From assembly GCA_025934775.1 (NCBI GenBank), contig JAICWO010000007.1, positions 1 to 64,000 of the forward strand: a stretch of 64,000 nucleotides of DNA, read 5' to 3'. Position 1 is the stretch's first letter. The number at the start of each line of letters is the position of its first letter. The DNA is from Gemmatimonadaceae bacterium (GTDB lineage Bacteria > Gemmatimonadota > Gemmatimonadetes > Gemmatimonadales > Gemmatimonadaceae). A program made the translations under genes and the position numbers. Positions 27,646 through 36,769 of this stretch are shown in pieces. The notes under the pieces are model-generated. The model was not told the origin of the DNA and ran no database searches. It worked only from the letters and a program-made list of their open reading frames with translations.

Positions 27646-29273
27646 GCGCGGTCGCAGCACCGGGCGACTCGGAGACAAGTCCGGCGAGCCCACCACCGCC
27701 GCGACGAAGCGGCGCCGTGCTCATTGCGGCGGGCATCTTCCTCTCGAAGATTCTCGGGCTCGTCCGCACGCACTTTCTGACCGGCGCGCTCGGCCAATCA
27801 ATTGCTGCCGACGCGTGGGTGTACTCGACGCGCATTCCCAATATGCTGAACAACCTGTTCGGCGAGGGATCGCTCTCGGCGTCGTTCATTCCGGTTTACG
27901 CCGGGCTCGTGCGCGACGGCGACGACGTCGAGGCGGGCCGCACGGCGGGCGCGGTGGCGGCCGCGCTCGCGCTCATCGTCGCGGTGGGGGTGGCGCTCGG
28001 CGTCGCGTTCGCAGCTCCCATCACGACGGTGATCGCGAGCGGGCTCAACACACCCGACAAAGAGGCGACGCGCGCGCTCACGATCGAGCTCACGCGGATT
28101 CTCTTTCCCGCGGGCGGCCTGTTCGTCATGTCCGCCTGGTGCCTCGGCATTCTCAACAGCCACCGCCGGTTCTTCATGTCGTACGCGGTGCCGGCGATCT
28201 GGAACGTCGTGATCATCGCCGCGCTGCTCATGTATCGCCACGATCCGAATCTGGATCAGATCGTCGAGCGCGTGTCCTGGGCTTATGTGCTCGGCGCCGC
28301 GCTGATGTTCCTCGTCCAGCTTCCGCGCGTGCTCGGCCTCGTCAAGCGTCTTCACCTCACACTCGACTTTTCGCACGGCCCGACGCAGGTGGTCCTGCGC
28401 AACGCGATTCCGGCGTTCATCGGGCGCGGAGTGAATCAGATCAGCGGATTCATCGATCTCTGGATCGCGAGCTATCTCCCCAACACACTGGCGGGGCTGC
28501 TCGGCTATTCACAGAACTTGTATATGCTGCCCGTGAGCTTGTTCGGCATGTCGATCTCAGCGGCGGAGCTCGCGGAGATGTCCCATGTGAGCGGGGCAGC
28601 GGGCGAGGAGGCGTACGCGGCCACGCTGCGGGCGCGCCTCGATGCCGGCCTCCGGCGGATCGCGTTCCTCGTGGTCCCGTCGGCGATGGCGTTCTTTGCG
28701 ATCGGCGGCGTGATCGTCGCGCTGATCTTTCAAAACGGCCGCTTTGGCCGCGCACAGAGCGAGCTGACGTGGAGCATCGTTGCCGGGTCCGGCGTGGGCC
28801 TTCTCGCGGCGACTATGGGACGACTCTACTCGTCGACGTACTACGTGCTGCGCGATACACGCACGCCGCTCGTGTTCGCCGCTATCCGCGTGGCGCTGAC
28901 GGGTGTGCTCGGCTGGATTCTGGCCGTGTGGTTTCCGCGCTGGTTCAGCTACGACCCCAAGTGGGGCGCGGCCGGGCTCACCGCATCCGCCGGTATGGCG
29001 GCGTGGGTCGAGTTCACGCTCCTGCGGCGCACGCTGAACAAGCGCATTGGACGCACCGGCGTGCCGCAGTCGCTCGTGGCGCTGCTCTGGTTGTCCGCGG
29101 GCGTTTCGGCGGCAGCCGCGTGGGGCGCCAAGCTGCTGCTGCCAGGGACGCATCCCATCTACACCGGCGCCGCCGTCGTCGCCGTCTACGGGATCGTTTA
29201 CTTCGCGGTGACCGGAGCGTTCAAGGTTCCCGAATCCCGCCAGATGTTCGCGCAGGTGCGCCGCTTCATATAG
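27642..29273 (+). CDS. murJ: Lipid II flippase MurJ
   Basis: MurJ flips lipid II across the inner membrane for peptidoglycan synthesis. The 543-residue product is a polytopic MOP-superfamily protein with about 14 hydrophobic segments. The hallmark N-terminal ILGLVRTHFLTGALG and NLFGEGSLSASFIPVY are visible, as is GRGVNQISGFIDLW around 265-278. ATG 27642 overlaps bshC by 4 bases. The gene is followed by uvrC after 36 bases. Confidence 0.93.
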   Translation: MSAVAAPGDSETSPASPPPPRRSGAVLIAAGIFLSKILGLVRTHFLTGALGQSIAADAWVYSTRIPNMLNNLFGEGSLSASFIPVYAGLVRDGDDVEAGRTAGAVAAALALIVAVGVALGVAFAAPITTVIASGLNTPDKEATRALTIELTRILFPAGGLFVMSAWCLGILNSHRRFFMSYAVPAIWNVVIIAALLMYRHDPNLDQIVERVSWAYVLGAALMFLVQLPRVLGLVKRLHLTLDFSHGPTQVVLRNAIPAFIGRGVNQISGFIDLWIASYLPNTLAGLLGYSQNLYMLPVSLFGMSISAAELAEMSHVSGAAGEEAYAATLRARLDAGLRRIAFLVVPSAMAFFAIGGVIVALIFQNGRFGRAQSELTWSIVAGSGVGLLAATMGRLYSSTYYVLRDTRTPLVFAAIRVALTGVLGWILAVWFPRWFSYDPKWGAAGLTASAGMAAWVEFTLLRRTLNKRIGRTGVPQSLVALLWLSAGVSAAAAWGAKLLLPGTHPIYTGAAVVAVYGIVYFAVTGAFKVPESRQMFAQVRRFI

Positions 29274-29274
29274 C

Positions 29275-29309
29275 GAGGCAGGTGCGCCGCGGTGGGGTAT
29301 AATTCACCC
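29275..29309 (+). promoter_or_regulatory. Promoter giving a likely leaderless uvrC mRNA
   Basis: A perfect TATAAT (29298-29303) lies six bases before the uvrC ATG (29310). Transcription would start at or within a base of the ATG. A weak -35 (GAGGCA, 29275-29280) has a 17-base spacer. No Shine-Dalgarno sequence precedes the ATG. An in-frame GTG at 29292 would start upstream of the -10 box and is not favoured. Confidence 0.6.
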
Positions 29310-31220
29310 ATGGCAGTGCCCGAGTCCGTCCTCGAGAAAATTCCGCATCTTCCGGAGTCGCCCGGGGTCTATCTCTGGCGCGATCGGGACGGCACCGTCC
29401 TCTACGTGGGCAAGGCCAAACGGCTGCGCTCGCGAGTGCGCAGCTACGTCACGAGCGATCACGCGGAGAGCATCAAGACGCGCGCGCTGATGCTCCAGGT
29501 CGCCGCCCTCGAGACGATCGTCGTGCCGAGCGAAGCGCACGCGCTCATCCTCGAGGCCAATCTCATCAAGGAGTACCACCCGAAGTACAACATCGCGCTC
29601 CGCGACGACAAATCGTATCCGTACATCAAGGTCACGGTACAGGAGCCGTTTCCGCGCGTGTACGTGACGCGGCACCTCGTGAACGACGGCAGCCGATACT
29701 TTGGTCCATACACCGATGTCGGCGCCATGCGCCGCGCGCTCAATGTCGTGCGGCGAGTGTTCACCGTACGCTCGTGCAACTACGACCTGCCGGCCGTCGC
29801 GCCCGAACGCCCGTGCCTCGACTACTTCATCAAGCGCTGCAAAGCCCCGTGCGTGCTCGCGCAATCGGCTGACGAATACCGCCAGATGATCAACGAGGTG
29901 CTCGCGTTCCTCGACGGCCGGACGAACGAGGTGATCGGCCGCGTGCGCGACCGCATGGAGCTCGCCGCCGAGTCGCTCGACTTCGAGCGTGCCGCCGAGC
30001 TGCGCGATGCGTTGCTGCACCTCGAGCGCATGGAGGAGCCCACCGTCGTGCTCGAGGTGGAGGGCGGCGATCGGGACGTGCTCGGCTACGCGCGCGACGG
30101 CGACGATTCGGTCGTCGCATTGATGCGCATTCGCGGCGGCAAGCTGCTCGCGCGCGAGCATCACTATCTCGAGAATCTCGAGGAAGAGAGCGATGCCGCC
30201 GCGCTGCAAGCGTATCTCGTGAGCAAGTACCTGCCGCTCGAGGACCGCGCGAGCGAGGTCCTGATTCCGTTCGAGCCCGAAGAGCGCGAGCTCGTCGAAG
30301 CGTCGCTCGAGCGTACGAAGCTGCACGCGCCGCAGCGCGGCCCCAAGCGCGAGCTCGTCGACCTCGCGACCCAGAACGCGCGACACCTCCTGGAGGAGCT
30401 GCGCCTCACCGGCGAAGAAGCCGACGAGCGCGCCGGCGATCCGATCTACGAGCTCCAGCGCCAGCTCGGTCTGCAGAAGGTGCCGCGCTCGATCGTCTGT
30501 TTCGACATCTCGCATGCGCAGGGGACGGACACCGTCGCCTCGTGCGTCTGGTTTCAGAACGGCCGTCCGTGTCGCGCCGAATACCGCAAGTTCAAGGTGA
30601 AGAGCGTCGAGGGCATCGACGACTTCGCGTCGATGAACGAGGTGGTGGGACGCTATTTCGTGCGCCGCGTCGAGGAAGACCGACCGCTGCCGGACCTCGT
30701 GATGATCGACGGCGGCAAGGGCCAGCTCAACGCGGCGCACGCCGCGCTCGATGCCATGGGACTCGGCGCGCTGCCGATGATCAGCCTCGCCAAGCGCGAA
30801 GAGGAAATCTTCCTCCTCGGCCGGAGCGAGTCGATCCGGCTCTCGCGCCGCTCGCCGGCGCTCCGCGTGCTGCAGCAGGCGCGCGACGAGGCGCACCGAT
30901 TCGCCATCACCTTCCAACGCAAGCGCCGCACGGTGCGCACGGTCACCTCCGAGCTGCTCCGCATCCCGGGAATCGGCGAATCCAAGCGGCGGCAATTGCT
31001 CGAGAGCTTCGGCAGCTTGCAGGGCGTGCGCGATGCCTCGCTCGAGGCGATTGCCGCGCTTCCGGGCTTTGGCCGGAAGACCGCCGAGCGTATTCTGCAA
31101 GGGCTGCGCGCGACCGCCCCCACCGCAGCTCCGTCGTCCACCGCGTCCGAACCGGCCGAACCGGCGGGCGCACCCGCGGGATCTGAATCTTCCTCTGACT
31201 CTTCCACCGAACTCACGTGA
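29310..31220 (+). CDS. uvrC: Excinuclease ABC subunit C (UvrC)
   Basis: UvrC makes the dual incisions in nucleotide excision repair. From ATG 29310 the product has 636 residues. An N-terminal GIY-YIG nuclease (SPGVYLWRDRDGTVLYVGKA), a cysteine-containing segment (CNYDLPAV to CKAPC), a UVR motif (SLDFERAAELRDALLHLE), an RNase H-like endonuclease (CFDISHAQGTDTVAS, MIDGGKGQLNAA) and tandem HhH motifs (LRIPGIGESKRRQLLE) follow in order. A Pro/Ser-rich acidic tail ends the protein. It overlaps the next gene by 4 bases. Confidence 0.95.
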   Translation: MAVPESVLEKIPHLPESPGVYLWRDRDGTVLYVGKAKRLRSRVRSYVTSDHAESIKTRALMLQVAALETIVVPSEAHALILEANLIKEYHPKYNIALRDDKSYPYIKVTVQEPFPRVYVTRHLVNDGSRYFGPYTDVGAMRRALNVVRRVFTVRSCNYDLPAVAPERPCLDYFIKRCKAPCVLAQSADEYRQMINEVLAFLDGRTNEVIGRVRDRMELAAESLDFERAAELRDALLHLERMEEPTVVLEVEGGDRDVLGYARDGDDSVVALMRIRGGKLLAREHHYLENLEEESDAAALQAYLVSKYLPLEDRASEVLIPFEPEERELVEASLERTKLHAPQRGPKRELVDLATQNARHLLEELRLTGEEADERAGDPIYELQRQLGLQKVPRSIVCFDISHAQGTDTVASCVWFQNGRPCRAEYRKFKVKSVEGIDDFASMNEVVGRYFVRRVEEDRPLPDLVMIDGGKGQLNAAHAALDAMGLGALPMISLAKREEEIFLLGRSESIRLSRRSPALRVLQQARDEAHRFAITFQRKRRTVRTVTSELLRIPGIGESKRRQLLESFGSLQGVRDASLEAIAALPGFGRKTAERILQGLRATAPTAAPSSTASEPAEPAGAPAGSESSSDSSTELT

Positions 31221-32362
31221 GCACCTGGCATCTCGAATGCTCGGCGTGCGACGTCCGCGAAGCGGGCGATACGCGCGCCACGGTCTGCCCGAAATGCGGA
31301 CAGCCGTTTCTCGTCATTTATGATTCTCTAAAGGCATCGCGCGACGCGCTGACGCCGCGCTGGGACATGTGGCGCTACGCGCCGGTCCTGCCGCTCCGTG
31401 ACGGCGAGGCTCCCGTCTCGCTCGGCGAAGGGCTCACCCCGATGCACGAGCTGCCCACGCTCGCCAAGGAAGTCGGCGTCGCGCGCCTCTGGGTGAAGGA
31501 CGAAGGGCTGAATCCCACCGCGTCGTTCAAGGCGCGCGGCATGAGCGCCGCCGTCACGCGGGCACGCGGGCTCGGAGTGCCCGGTCTCGTCGTGCCCACC
31601 GCCGGCAATGCCGGCGCCGCGCTCACCGCGTACGGCGCCGCGGCTGGAATCCCGGTGCGCGTCTACGCGCCCGAGACGACGCCCAAGCCGATTCTCGATA
31701 CGATCCGCACCTTGGGCGCCGATCTCCAGCTCGTCGCGGGACACATTGGCGACGCCGGCAAGCAGGCCCGCGGCTTCTCGAACGAGTCCGGCTATTTCGA
31801 CGTCTCCACGCTGCGCGAGCCGTATCGCATCGAAGGGAAGAAGACGATGGGTTTGGAGCTCGCCGAGCAGCTCGGATGGAAATTGCCGACGCACATCATT
31901 TACCCGACGGGCGGCGGAACGGGCCTCATCGGCATGTGGAAAGTCTTCGGCGAAATGCGCGACTGGGGTTGGCTCCCGAAGGACGTGACGATGCCGCACA
32001 TGGTCGTCGCGCAAGCGTCTGGCTGCGCGCCGATCGTGCGCGCGTTCAAAGAGGGCAAGGATCACGCGACGCCGTGGGAGAATCCACAGACGCACGCGAG
32101 CGGTCTCCGCGTGCCGGGGCCTCTGGGCGACCGCCTCATCCTCCGCGCGCTTCGGGAGAGCAACGGCGATGCGCACGCGGTGAGCGAAGACACGATTCGC
32201 GCCGCGACGCTGCGTCTCTCGCGCTCGAGTGGCGTTGATGCCGCGCCCGAGGGTGGGTGCGCGCTCGCCGTCGTCGAGGAGCTCGTCGCCGCCGGCCGGA
32301 TCCCGAAGGATGCCGAGGTGCTCGTGTTCAACACGGGCAGCGGCGCATCATATCGCTTTTGA
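31217..32362 (+). CDS. thrC: Threonine synthase with N-terminal zinc ribbon
   Basis: The PLP enzyme converts O-phosphohomoserine to threonine. The 381-residue product starts with a zinc-ribbon-like CSAC...CPKC (8-27). The PLP core has the lysine in TASFKARGM, then TAGNAGAALTAYGAAAG and the phosphate-binding YPTGGGTGLIGMW. This architecture fits the threonine-synthase group often found in archaea and Deinococcus-like bacteria. Cysteate synthase is a less likely relative. The start (GTG) overlaps uvrC by 4 bases. Confidence 0.88.
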   Translation: MSTWHLECSACDVREAGDTRATVCPKCGQPFLVIYDSLKASRDALTPRWDMWRYAPVLPLRDGEAPVSLGEGLTPMHELPTLAKEVGVARLWVKDEGLNPTASFKARGMSAAVTRARGLGVPGLVVPTAGNAGAALTAYGAAAGIPVRVYAPETTPKPILDTIRTLGADLQLVAGHIGDAGKQARGFSNESGYFDVSTLREPYRIEGKKTMGLELAEQLGWKLPTHIIYPTGGGTGLIGMWKVFGEMRDWGWLPKDVTMPHMVVAQASGCAPIVRAFKEGKDHATPWENPQTHASGLRVPGPLGDRLILRALRESNGDAHAVSEDTIRAATLRLSRSSGVDAAPEGGCALAVVEELVAAGRIPKDAEVLVFNTGSGASYRF

Positions 32363-32390
32363 TCGCGTCTGATCGCGTCTGATCGAAGCT
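32361..32390 (+). repeat. Three tandem 10-bp units between thrC and larC
   Basis: GATCGCGTCT occurs twice in a row, followed by the variant GATCGAAGCT. The array fills the whole 29-base gap and begins at the thrC stop codon. Each unit repeats a TGA across its junction. It may simply be a local duplication. Confidence 0.8.
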
Positions 32391-32391
32391 G

Positions 32392-33567
32392 ATGCGCATC
32401 GCGATTCTCGATCCGTTCAGCGGCATCGCCGGCGACATGACGCTCGGCGCGATGCTCGACGTCGGTCTCGATCCCGAGTGGCTCCGGGCATTGCCCGGAG
32501 TCCTCGGACTCGAGAACGTCGGCGTCCAGATTCGCGAAGTGATTCGCGGCGAGATCGTGTGTCGCAAAGTCGACTTCGAGATTCCGCCGCAACCGCACGG
32601 TCGGCACATCCGCGAGATTCGACAACTCGTGACGCAGAGCGGTGCACCACCCCGAGTGCGCGAGTTGGCCGATCGCGCCTTCACTGCGATCGCGACGGCC
32701 GAGGGTGCGATTCATGGCATGTCGCCGGACGAGGTGCATTTGCACGAAGTCGGCGCGGTCGACGCGATTCTCGACGTCGTCGGCGTGATCTGGGGACTCG
32801 AGCAGCTCGGCGTCGAGCGCGTGTACTGCGGCGCGATCGCGCTCGGCGACGGCACCGTTCGCGCCGCACACGGCATCTTGCCGGTGCCTGCGCCAGCCAC
32901 GCTCAAGCTGCTGGAAGGCCATCCCGTACGCCCGGGCCCGGACGGCTCCGGCGAGCTGGTGACGCCGACCGGCGCCGCGCTCGTTCGCACGTTGTCGGCC
33001 GGACCGCCGCCGACCGAGTACACGCCGGTGAAGAGCGGCTTCGGCGCCGGGACCAAGGACTTCGTCGGCCGCGCCAACGCGCTGCGCCTCGTGCTGGCCG
33101 AATTGTCCGAGTCAGCCGTGCACGAGGCTCTTGTCGAATTGGTGTGCGACATCGACGACATGCCCGCGGAGCATCTCGCATATGCAACCGATCGGTTGCG
33201 TATCGCGGGCGCGCTCGACGTCGTGTCGATCGCGACGACCATGAAGCGTGGCCGGCAGGGCACGCGCGTGGAGCTGTTGGTTCGTCCCGCGGACGCCGCG
33301 CGTCTCGAGGCGCTGCTGCTGACGGAAACGTCGACGATCGGTGTACGCCGTCGCGTCGTCTCGCGTCGCGCGCTCGAGCGCGAGTTGGTGCGATTTCGTG
33401 TCGCAGGTCACGAAATCTCGGCCAAGGTCGTTCGCCTTCCGAATGGGCAGCGTCGCGCAAAGCCCGAGCTTGCCGATGTGGAACGCGTCGCACTGGCGAC
33501 AGGACGGCCTCTGCAGGATATTTCCCGGTTGGCCGCCATGGAAGCGGAACGCTGTCTCGAACGGTAG
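32392..33567 (+). CDS. larC: Nickel insertion protein LarC (pyridinium nickel chelatase)
   Basis: LarC inserts nickel into the pincer cofactor of lactate racemase LarA and its relatives. The 391-residue product begins ILDPFSGIAGDMTLGAMLD. It contains the HLHEVGAVDAILDVVG motif, GELVTPTGAALVRT and GFGAGTKDF, then the C-terminal metal-binding half (ELVCDIDDMPAEHLAYATDR). In Lactobacillus the gene is split by a programmed frameshift; here it is one continuous frame. larA, larB and larE are not nearby. Confidence 0.92.
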   Translation: MRIAILDPFSGIAGDMTLGAMLDVGLDPEWLRALPGVLGLENVGVQIREVIRGEIVCRKVDFEIPPQPHGRHIREIRQLVTQSGAPPRVRELADRAFTAIATAEGAIHGMSPDEVHLHEVGAVDAILDVVGVIWGLEQLGVERVYCGAIALGDGTVRAAHGILPVPAPATLKLLEGHPVRPGPDGSGELVTPTGAALVRTLSAGPPPTEYTPVKSGFGAGTKDFVGRANALRLVLAELSESAVHEALVELVCDIDDMPAEHLAYATDRLRIAGALDVVSIATTMKRGRQGTRVELLVRPADAARLEALLLTETSTIGVRRRVVSRRALERELVRFRVAGHEISAKVVRLPNGQRRAKPELADVERVALATGRPLQDISRLAAMEAERCLER

Positions 33568-33575
33568 TGTACCGA

Positions 33576-33595
33576 ACCTGGGCGAGTGCCCAGGT
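33576..33595 (+). other. 8-bp hairpin after larC
   Basis: ACCTGGGC (33576-33583) and GCCCAGGT (33588-33595) enclose a GAGT loop. It starts 9 bases after the larC stop and lies 29 bases before the next ATG. There is no T-run, so it could attenuate readthrough or act as a leader element for the TPR gene. Confidence 0.5.
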
Positions 33596-33624
33596 AGTTC
33601 GAGTGGACATTCAGGAGATCAACG

Positions 33625-35244
33625 ATGCCCGTTCTGGGGGGAAGGGTACTGCCGGCGCTGATGCTGGTCGCGATGACCGCGACCGCGGGTGCGCAGCAGA
33701 AAGCGTGTGAGATTGATGAGGGTTCGCCGAACCAGGTCGCGCGCGCGAAGCTGGACATCGGACTATCACAGAGCTCTCAAAAGCCGGAAGAAGTGGCGGC
33801 CAAGCTGAAGGACGCGATCAAGCTCCTCGGCGAAGGCGACATGAGCAAGAATCCGACTGGGCGCGCGTTCGTCCTCGGCGAGACGCTCGTGAGCTGGCTC
33901 GGCCAGCCCGGAATCACCAATGGCATGAGCACCCGCGGTGCGTTGGGCTTCCAGGACAACCCGACTGCGCCGTACGACCTCATCGCCGGAATCGATTCGA
34001 CATTCAAGATCGTGGAAACCGCGATGCCGGAGTGCGTCTCGCAGACGCAGGCGTGGCGGCAGCACTCGCAGGCGTGGGTCGATCTCGTGAACAGCGCGAT
34101 CCAGCTGGCGAATGCGGGCAAGACCGACTCCGCGGCCGTGATCGCGAAGCGCGCGCTGCAACTGTCGCCGTACGCCCCGTACGGCTACATGGTGCTCGCG
34201 CAGGGCGCCGCGCAGAACAACAAGGCGAAGGAAGCGATCGCCTACTACAAGCAGGCGATCGATGCCGCGTCGCGCGACACCGCGCAGGCGGATACGAAGC
34301 GCCAGTTGCTCAATCAGCTCGGCAACCTGGCGACTGAAGCCGCCGAGAACGACTCGGTCAAGGCGGACAAGCAGATGTACATCGCCGAAGCCAAGTCGGC
34401 GTTCGACGCGCTCGCGAAGGACCCCGGGACGAAGTTCGCCGACCTCGCACGCGCTGGTCAGGCGAAGGTCGCGCAGGCCAGCGGCGATACGGCCGCCATC
34501 AAGGCCTCGTACCAGGACGCGCTGGCCAACCCGAGCGGCTTCTCGTACAACGCGCTCATGCAGGCGGCCGTGGCCGCGGCGAGAGCGAATCAGAACAACG
34601 ACGCCATCAAGTTGTTCGAGGCGGCCAAGGCGCAGAATCCGTATCACCGCGACGTGCTCTACAACCTCGCGCGGCTCTACCTGCTCGACAGCGCCTACGC
34701 CAAAGGCATTCCGATGGCGAAAGAGCTGATCGCGGTCGACCCGTCGAACCCCGACAACTACCAGCTCCTCGCGATCGCCTACGCCAGTGTGAAAAAGACG
34801 TACGACGCGAAGGAAAAGGTCCTCGACGATTCGTCGAAGGCGCTCGGCAAGACGGCGAACACGTCCAAGTCGCCGAAGGTCGTGCGCGCCGCGGTCGACG
34901 CGGCCGCGAAGCTGGCTGCGCCAATGAAGGCCTACGGCGATTCGTCGCGCACGGCGGTCGACTCCGCCCTGAAGTACAACGATCTGATGACGAAGCTGCC
35001 CGCTCGCGTTTCGTTCAGCGAGTTCACGCCCGGCGATGCCAAGGCGACGGTGGCGGGCAGCGTCCTCAACCAGACCGACGCGCAGAAGACGTTCACGCTC
35101 CACATCCAGTTCTTGGACAAGACCGGGAACGTCGTTGCGACGCAGGATGTCAGCGTCGGGCCGGTGGCACCGCACGACTCGGGGAACTTCAAGATCGATG
35201 GGACGGGCGCCGGGATCGTGGCGTTCAAATACTCGGTCAACTAA
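33625..35244 (+). CDS. Exported tetratricopeptide-repeat protein
   Basis: The 539-residue product has a signal peptide (cleavage near AGAQQ, about 24). TPR-like helical repeats fill 150-420, for example AVIAKRALQLSPYAPYGYMVLA and AIKLFEAAKAQNPYHRDVLYNLARLYL. A C-terminal beta-sandwich-like domain (about 445-539) may resemble FxLYD/DUF3426-type sandwiches. The AGGAG ribosome-binding site precedes the ATG. The gene has a terminator of its own and a hairpin upstream, so it is probably monocistronic. Function unknown; a periplasmic scaffold is plausible. Confidence 0.82.
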   Translation: MPVLGGRVLPALMLVAMTATAGAQQKACEIDEGSPNQVARAKLDIGLSQSSQKPEEVAAKLKDAIKLLGEGDMSKNPTGRAFVLGETLVSWLGQPGITNGMSTRGALGFQDNPTAPYDLIAGIDSTFKIVETAMPECVSQTQAWRQHSQAWVDLVNSAIQLANAGKTDSAAVIAKRALQLSPYAPYGYMVLAQGAAQNNKAKEAIAYYKQAIDAASRDTAQADTKRQLLNQLGNLATEAAENDSVKADKQMYIAEAKSAFDALAKDPGTKFADLARAGQAKVAQASGDTAAIKASYQDALANPSGFSYNALMQAAVAAARANQNNDAIKLFEAAKAQNPYHRDVLYNLARLYLLDSAYAKGIPMAKELIAVDPSNPDNYQLLAIAYASVKKTYDAKEKVLDDSSKALGKTANTSKSPKVVRAAVDAAAKLAAPMKAYGDSSRTAVDSALKYNDLMTKLPARVSFSEFTPGDAKATVAGSVLNQTDAQKTFTLHIQFLDKTGNVVATQDVSVGPVAPHDSGNFKIDGTGAGIVAFKYSVN

Positions 35245-35270
35245 GGATTTAGGAGTTCCGGACGAAGTGA

Positions 35271-35301
35271 ATGCCCGCTCGAAAGAGCGGGCATTTTCTT
35301 T
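35271..35301 (+). terminator. Rho-independent terminator after the TPR gene
   Basis: ATGCCCGCTC (35271-35280), a GAAA tetraloop, and GAGCGGGCAT (35285-35294) form a 10-bp stem followed by TTTCTTT. This is a textbook terminator, 27 bases after the stop codon. Confidence 0.93.
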
Positions 35302-35443
35302 GGTCGCGACCGTGCCGCCATACGTTGGTCGCAGAGCACAAGTCAGTCATTTAGCTTGATTTCGGCCCCGTGAGCTCCTAGATTGCATGAGCTATCGCCG
35401 AATCTGCGGCGAGCACGATTCGAGTCGATTGGGGGGAGACCCG

Positions 35444-36769
35444 GTGTCTGGTCTTCCCCCGTTGCAATGGTGGCGAATGGTCCGGGTCAAGAGCGTACGG
35501 GAAGCGAGCATCGCGCAGGAGTTGGGCATCGAGCCCGGGACCGAGCTGCTCTCGGTCAACGGCCGCGAGCTCGTCGACTTTCTCGATTGGGAATTCCTGA
35601 CGGCCGATGACGAGCTGGTGATCGAAGCCAAGCTCCCGGACGGCGAAGCGATCGTGTACGAGATCGAACGGCCGGAAGGCGAGAGCATGGGCCTCGAGCT
35701 CGAGGCACCCACGGTGCGCCGCTGCGCGAACCGCTGCGAGTTCTGCTTCATCGAAGGGCTGCCGAAAGGCCTGCGCAAGAATCTCTACGTGCGCGACGAT
35801 GATTACCGCCTGTCGTTCACGTACGGCAACTTCGCGACGCTCTCCAACGTGAAGGAGCGCGACATCCAGCGGATTCTCGAGTACCGGCTCTCGCCGCTCT
35901 ACATCTCGGTGCACGCCACGCCGTGGGAAGCACGCAAGGTCCTGCTCAACAACCCGCGTGTGCCGAACATCATGGAGCAGCTCACGCGGCTCGCCGACGG
36001 CGGGATCCAGTTCCACGGCCAGATGGTCGTGGTGCCGGGTCTCAACGACGGCGAGGTGCTCGAGCAGTCGCTCGCCGATCTGTATTCGTTCGGCGACGCG
36101 TGCCTTTCCGTGGCAGTCGTGCCGGTCGGCCTCACCCAGTTCTCGCATTTATACACTGGAAAATCCATGGATCGCGACTCCGCGCGCGCCCTGCTGGGCG
36201 CCGTCGAGCACTGGGAAGAGCGCGCGCGCCGCGAACGCGGCGACGCGTGGGTGTATGGATCGGACGAGCTCTATCTCCTCGCCGAACGGTCGCTGCCGGA
36301 CGCCGAGTTCTACGGCGAGTTCCCGCAGATCGAGAACGGCGTCGGCGCGGTCGCGTCGCTGCGCCAGCGTGTGCGCGACGGCCTCGAGTCGCTGCCGCGC
36401 CTGGACGGCAAGCACATCGCGGTCGTCACCGGGATGTCCATGTCGAGCCTGATGCCTGATCTGCTCGAGCAGCTCGCTCAAGCAACGGGTGGGCACTTCA
36501 CGATGATCGTCGCTGAGAATTCGTTGTTCGGTCCGACGACGACGACCGCCGGCCTGCTCGTCGGCGCGGACATCCGCCGCGTCCTTGCCGAACGCACCGA
36601 TTTCGACCTCGCGTTGATTCCCGCGGAATCGATCAACGACAACGGCGTGTTCCTCGACGACGTCGAGTTCATCGCGTTGCGCGAAGAGCTGCCGATCCCG
36701 GTGTATCCGTCGTACGACTTCATCGACGCACTGGTGCACGAAGGCGAGCCGCAGGAGGCCGCGGCGTGA
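35444..36769 (+). CDS. Radical-SAM protein with DUF512 and PDZ-like domain
   Basis: The product has about 441 residues from GTG 35444. A PDZ-like N-terminus (IEPGTELLSVNGRELVDFLD) precedes a radical SAM core with a Cx3Cx2C cluster motif in CANRCEFCF. The DUF512 C-terminus follows (SFGDACLSVAVVPVGLTQ, FYGEFPQIENG). GTG 35444 is preferred because GGGGGGAG stands five bases upstream; ATG 35387 and ATG 35477 are alternatives. DUF512-der-plsY-gpsA is a gene order also known in Firmicutes. The substrate of this family is unknown to me. It overlaps der by 4 bases. Confidence 0.85.
   Translation: MSGLPPLQWWRMVRVKSVREASIAQELGIEPGTELLSVNGRELVDFLDWEFLTADDELVIEAKLPDGEAIVYEIERPEGESMGLELEAPTVRRCANRCEFCFIEGLPKGLRKNLYVRDDDYRLSFTYGNFATLSNVKERDIQRILEYRLSPLYISVHATPWEARKVLLNNPRVPNIMEQLTRLADGGIQFHGQMVVVPGLNDGEVLEQSLADLYSFGDACLSVAVVPVGLTQFSHLYTGKSMDRDSARALLGAVEHWEERARRERGDAWVYGSDELYLLAERSLPDAEFYGEFPQIENGVGAVASLRQRVRDGLESLPRLDGKHIAVVTGMSMSSLMPDLLEQLAQATGGHFTMIVAENSLFGPTTTTAGLLVGADIRRVLAERTDFDLALIPAESINDNGVFLDDVEFIALREELPIPVYPSYDFIDALVHEGEPQEAAA

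Noticed and set aside
26142-29273. A 1043-codon plus-strand open frame covering bshC and murJ
   Set aside because: Its first 500 codons run in another frame of bshC and are Arg-rich with no family features. Only the part from ATG 27642 is murJ.
35387-35443. An ATG at 35387 as the start of the radical-SAM gene
   Set aside because: It lacks a ribosome-binding site, and the added residues have no family similarity. GTG 35444 has a strong GGGGGGAG upstream. It is not excluded without start-site data.
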